Shown here in pieces: positions 5,164-5,186 of a stretch of DNA of 5,186 bases. Under the pieces are notes generated by a model. That model was not told the DNA's origin, did no database searches, and worked only from the letters and a program-made list of their open reading frames with translations. A program made the translations under genes and the position numbers. Each line of letters starts with the position of its first letter. The first letter of the stretch is position 1. Source of the DNA: CAKSXP01 sp964539115 (GTDB lineage: Bacteria; Bacillota; Clostridia; Oscillospirales; Oscillospiraceae); the NCBI GenBank assembly GCA_964539115.1, contig CAZIHY010000113.1, positions 1 through 5,186 on the forward strand. Reading direction: 5' to 3'.

Positions 5164-5186
5164 TTTATCGCTGACAAAACAAAAAA

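Overview
This 5.2 kb window looks like a chromosomal segment of a moderately GC-rich member of the Clostridia, possibly an Oscillospiraceae/Ruminococcaceae-type gut bacterium. That is an inference from the strong GGAGG-type ribosome binding sites, AT-rich intergenic DNA beside GC-rich genes, the clostridial style of the amidase with an SLH-like tail, and a glutamate dehydrogenase resembling the Clostridium symbiosum enzyme. No taxonomic marker gene is present.

Layout. (1) Bases 1-1480 (+): an NCS2/AzgA-type purine permease, closed by a textbook intrinsic terminator at 1500-1539. (2) Bases 1592-2633 (-): two tightly packed genes, a small Cys4 zinc-ribbon-like protein of unknown function followed 4 nt later by a phage-endolysin-like N-acetylmuramoyl-L-alanine amidase. 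The amidase frame is intact over about 258 codons but has no ATG/GTG/TTG at its expected start. An ACG sits exactly where the ATG should be, behind a good Shine-Dalgarno. (3) Bases 2634-2795: a compact divergent control region with two near-consensus sigma-A promoters back to back and three copies of a short palindromic element (WTAYGCRTTYGC) spaced 31 and 32 bp apart. (4) Bases 2796-3536 (+): a CI/LexA-like repressor (XRE helix-turn-helix plus S24 self-cleaving domain) with the Ala-Gly cleavage site and the Ser/Lys dyad intact. (5) Bases 3537-3816: an AT-rich leader with several candidate promoters. (6) Bases 3817-5163 (+): gdhA, a complete hexameric, probably NADP-dependent glutamate dehydrogenase.

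How the parts may work together. The permease (purine salvage) and gdhA (ammonium assimilation) look like ordinary housekeeping genes. Between them lies what reads as a self-contained module: a self-cleaving repressor, an operator region with three regularly spaced dyads, and a divergent lysin operon. It resembles a minimal, possibly domesticated prophage switch in which DNA damage would relieve repression of a cell-wall amidase. No integrase, holin, attachment site or other phage gene is seen here. The noncanonical amidase start suggests either very low translation or an early step of decay. This module is the most interesting part of the window.
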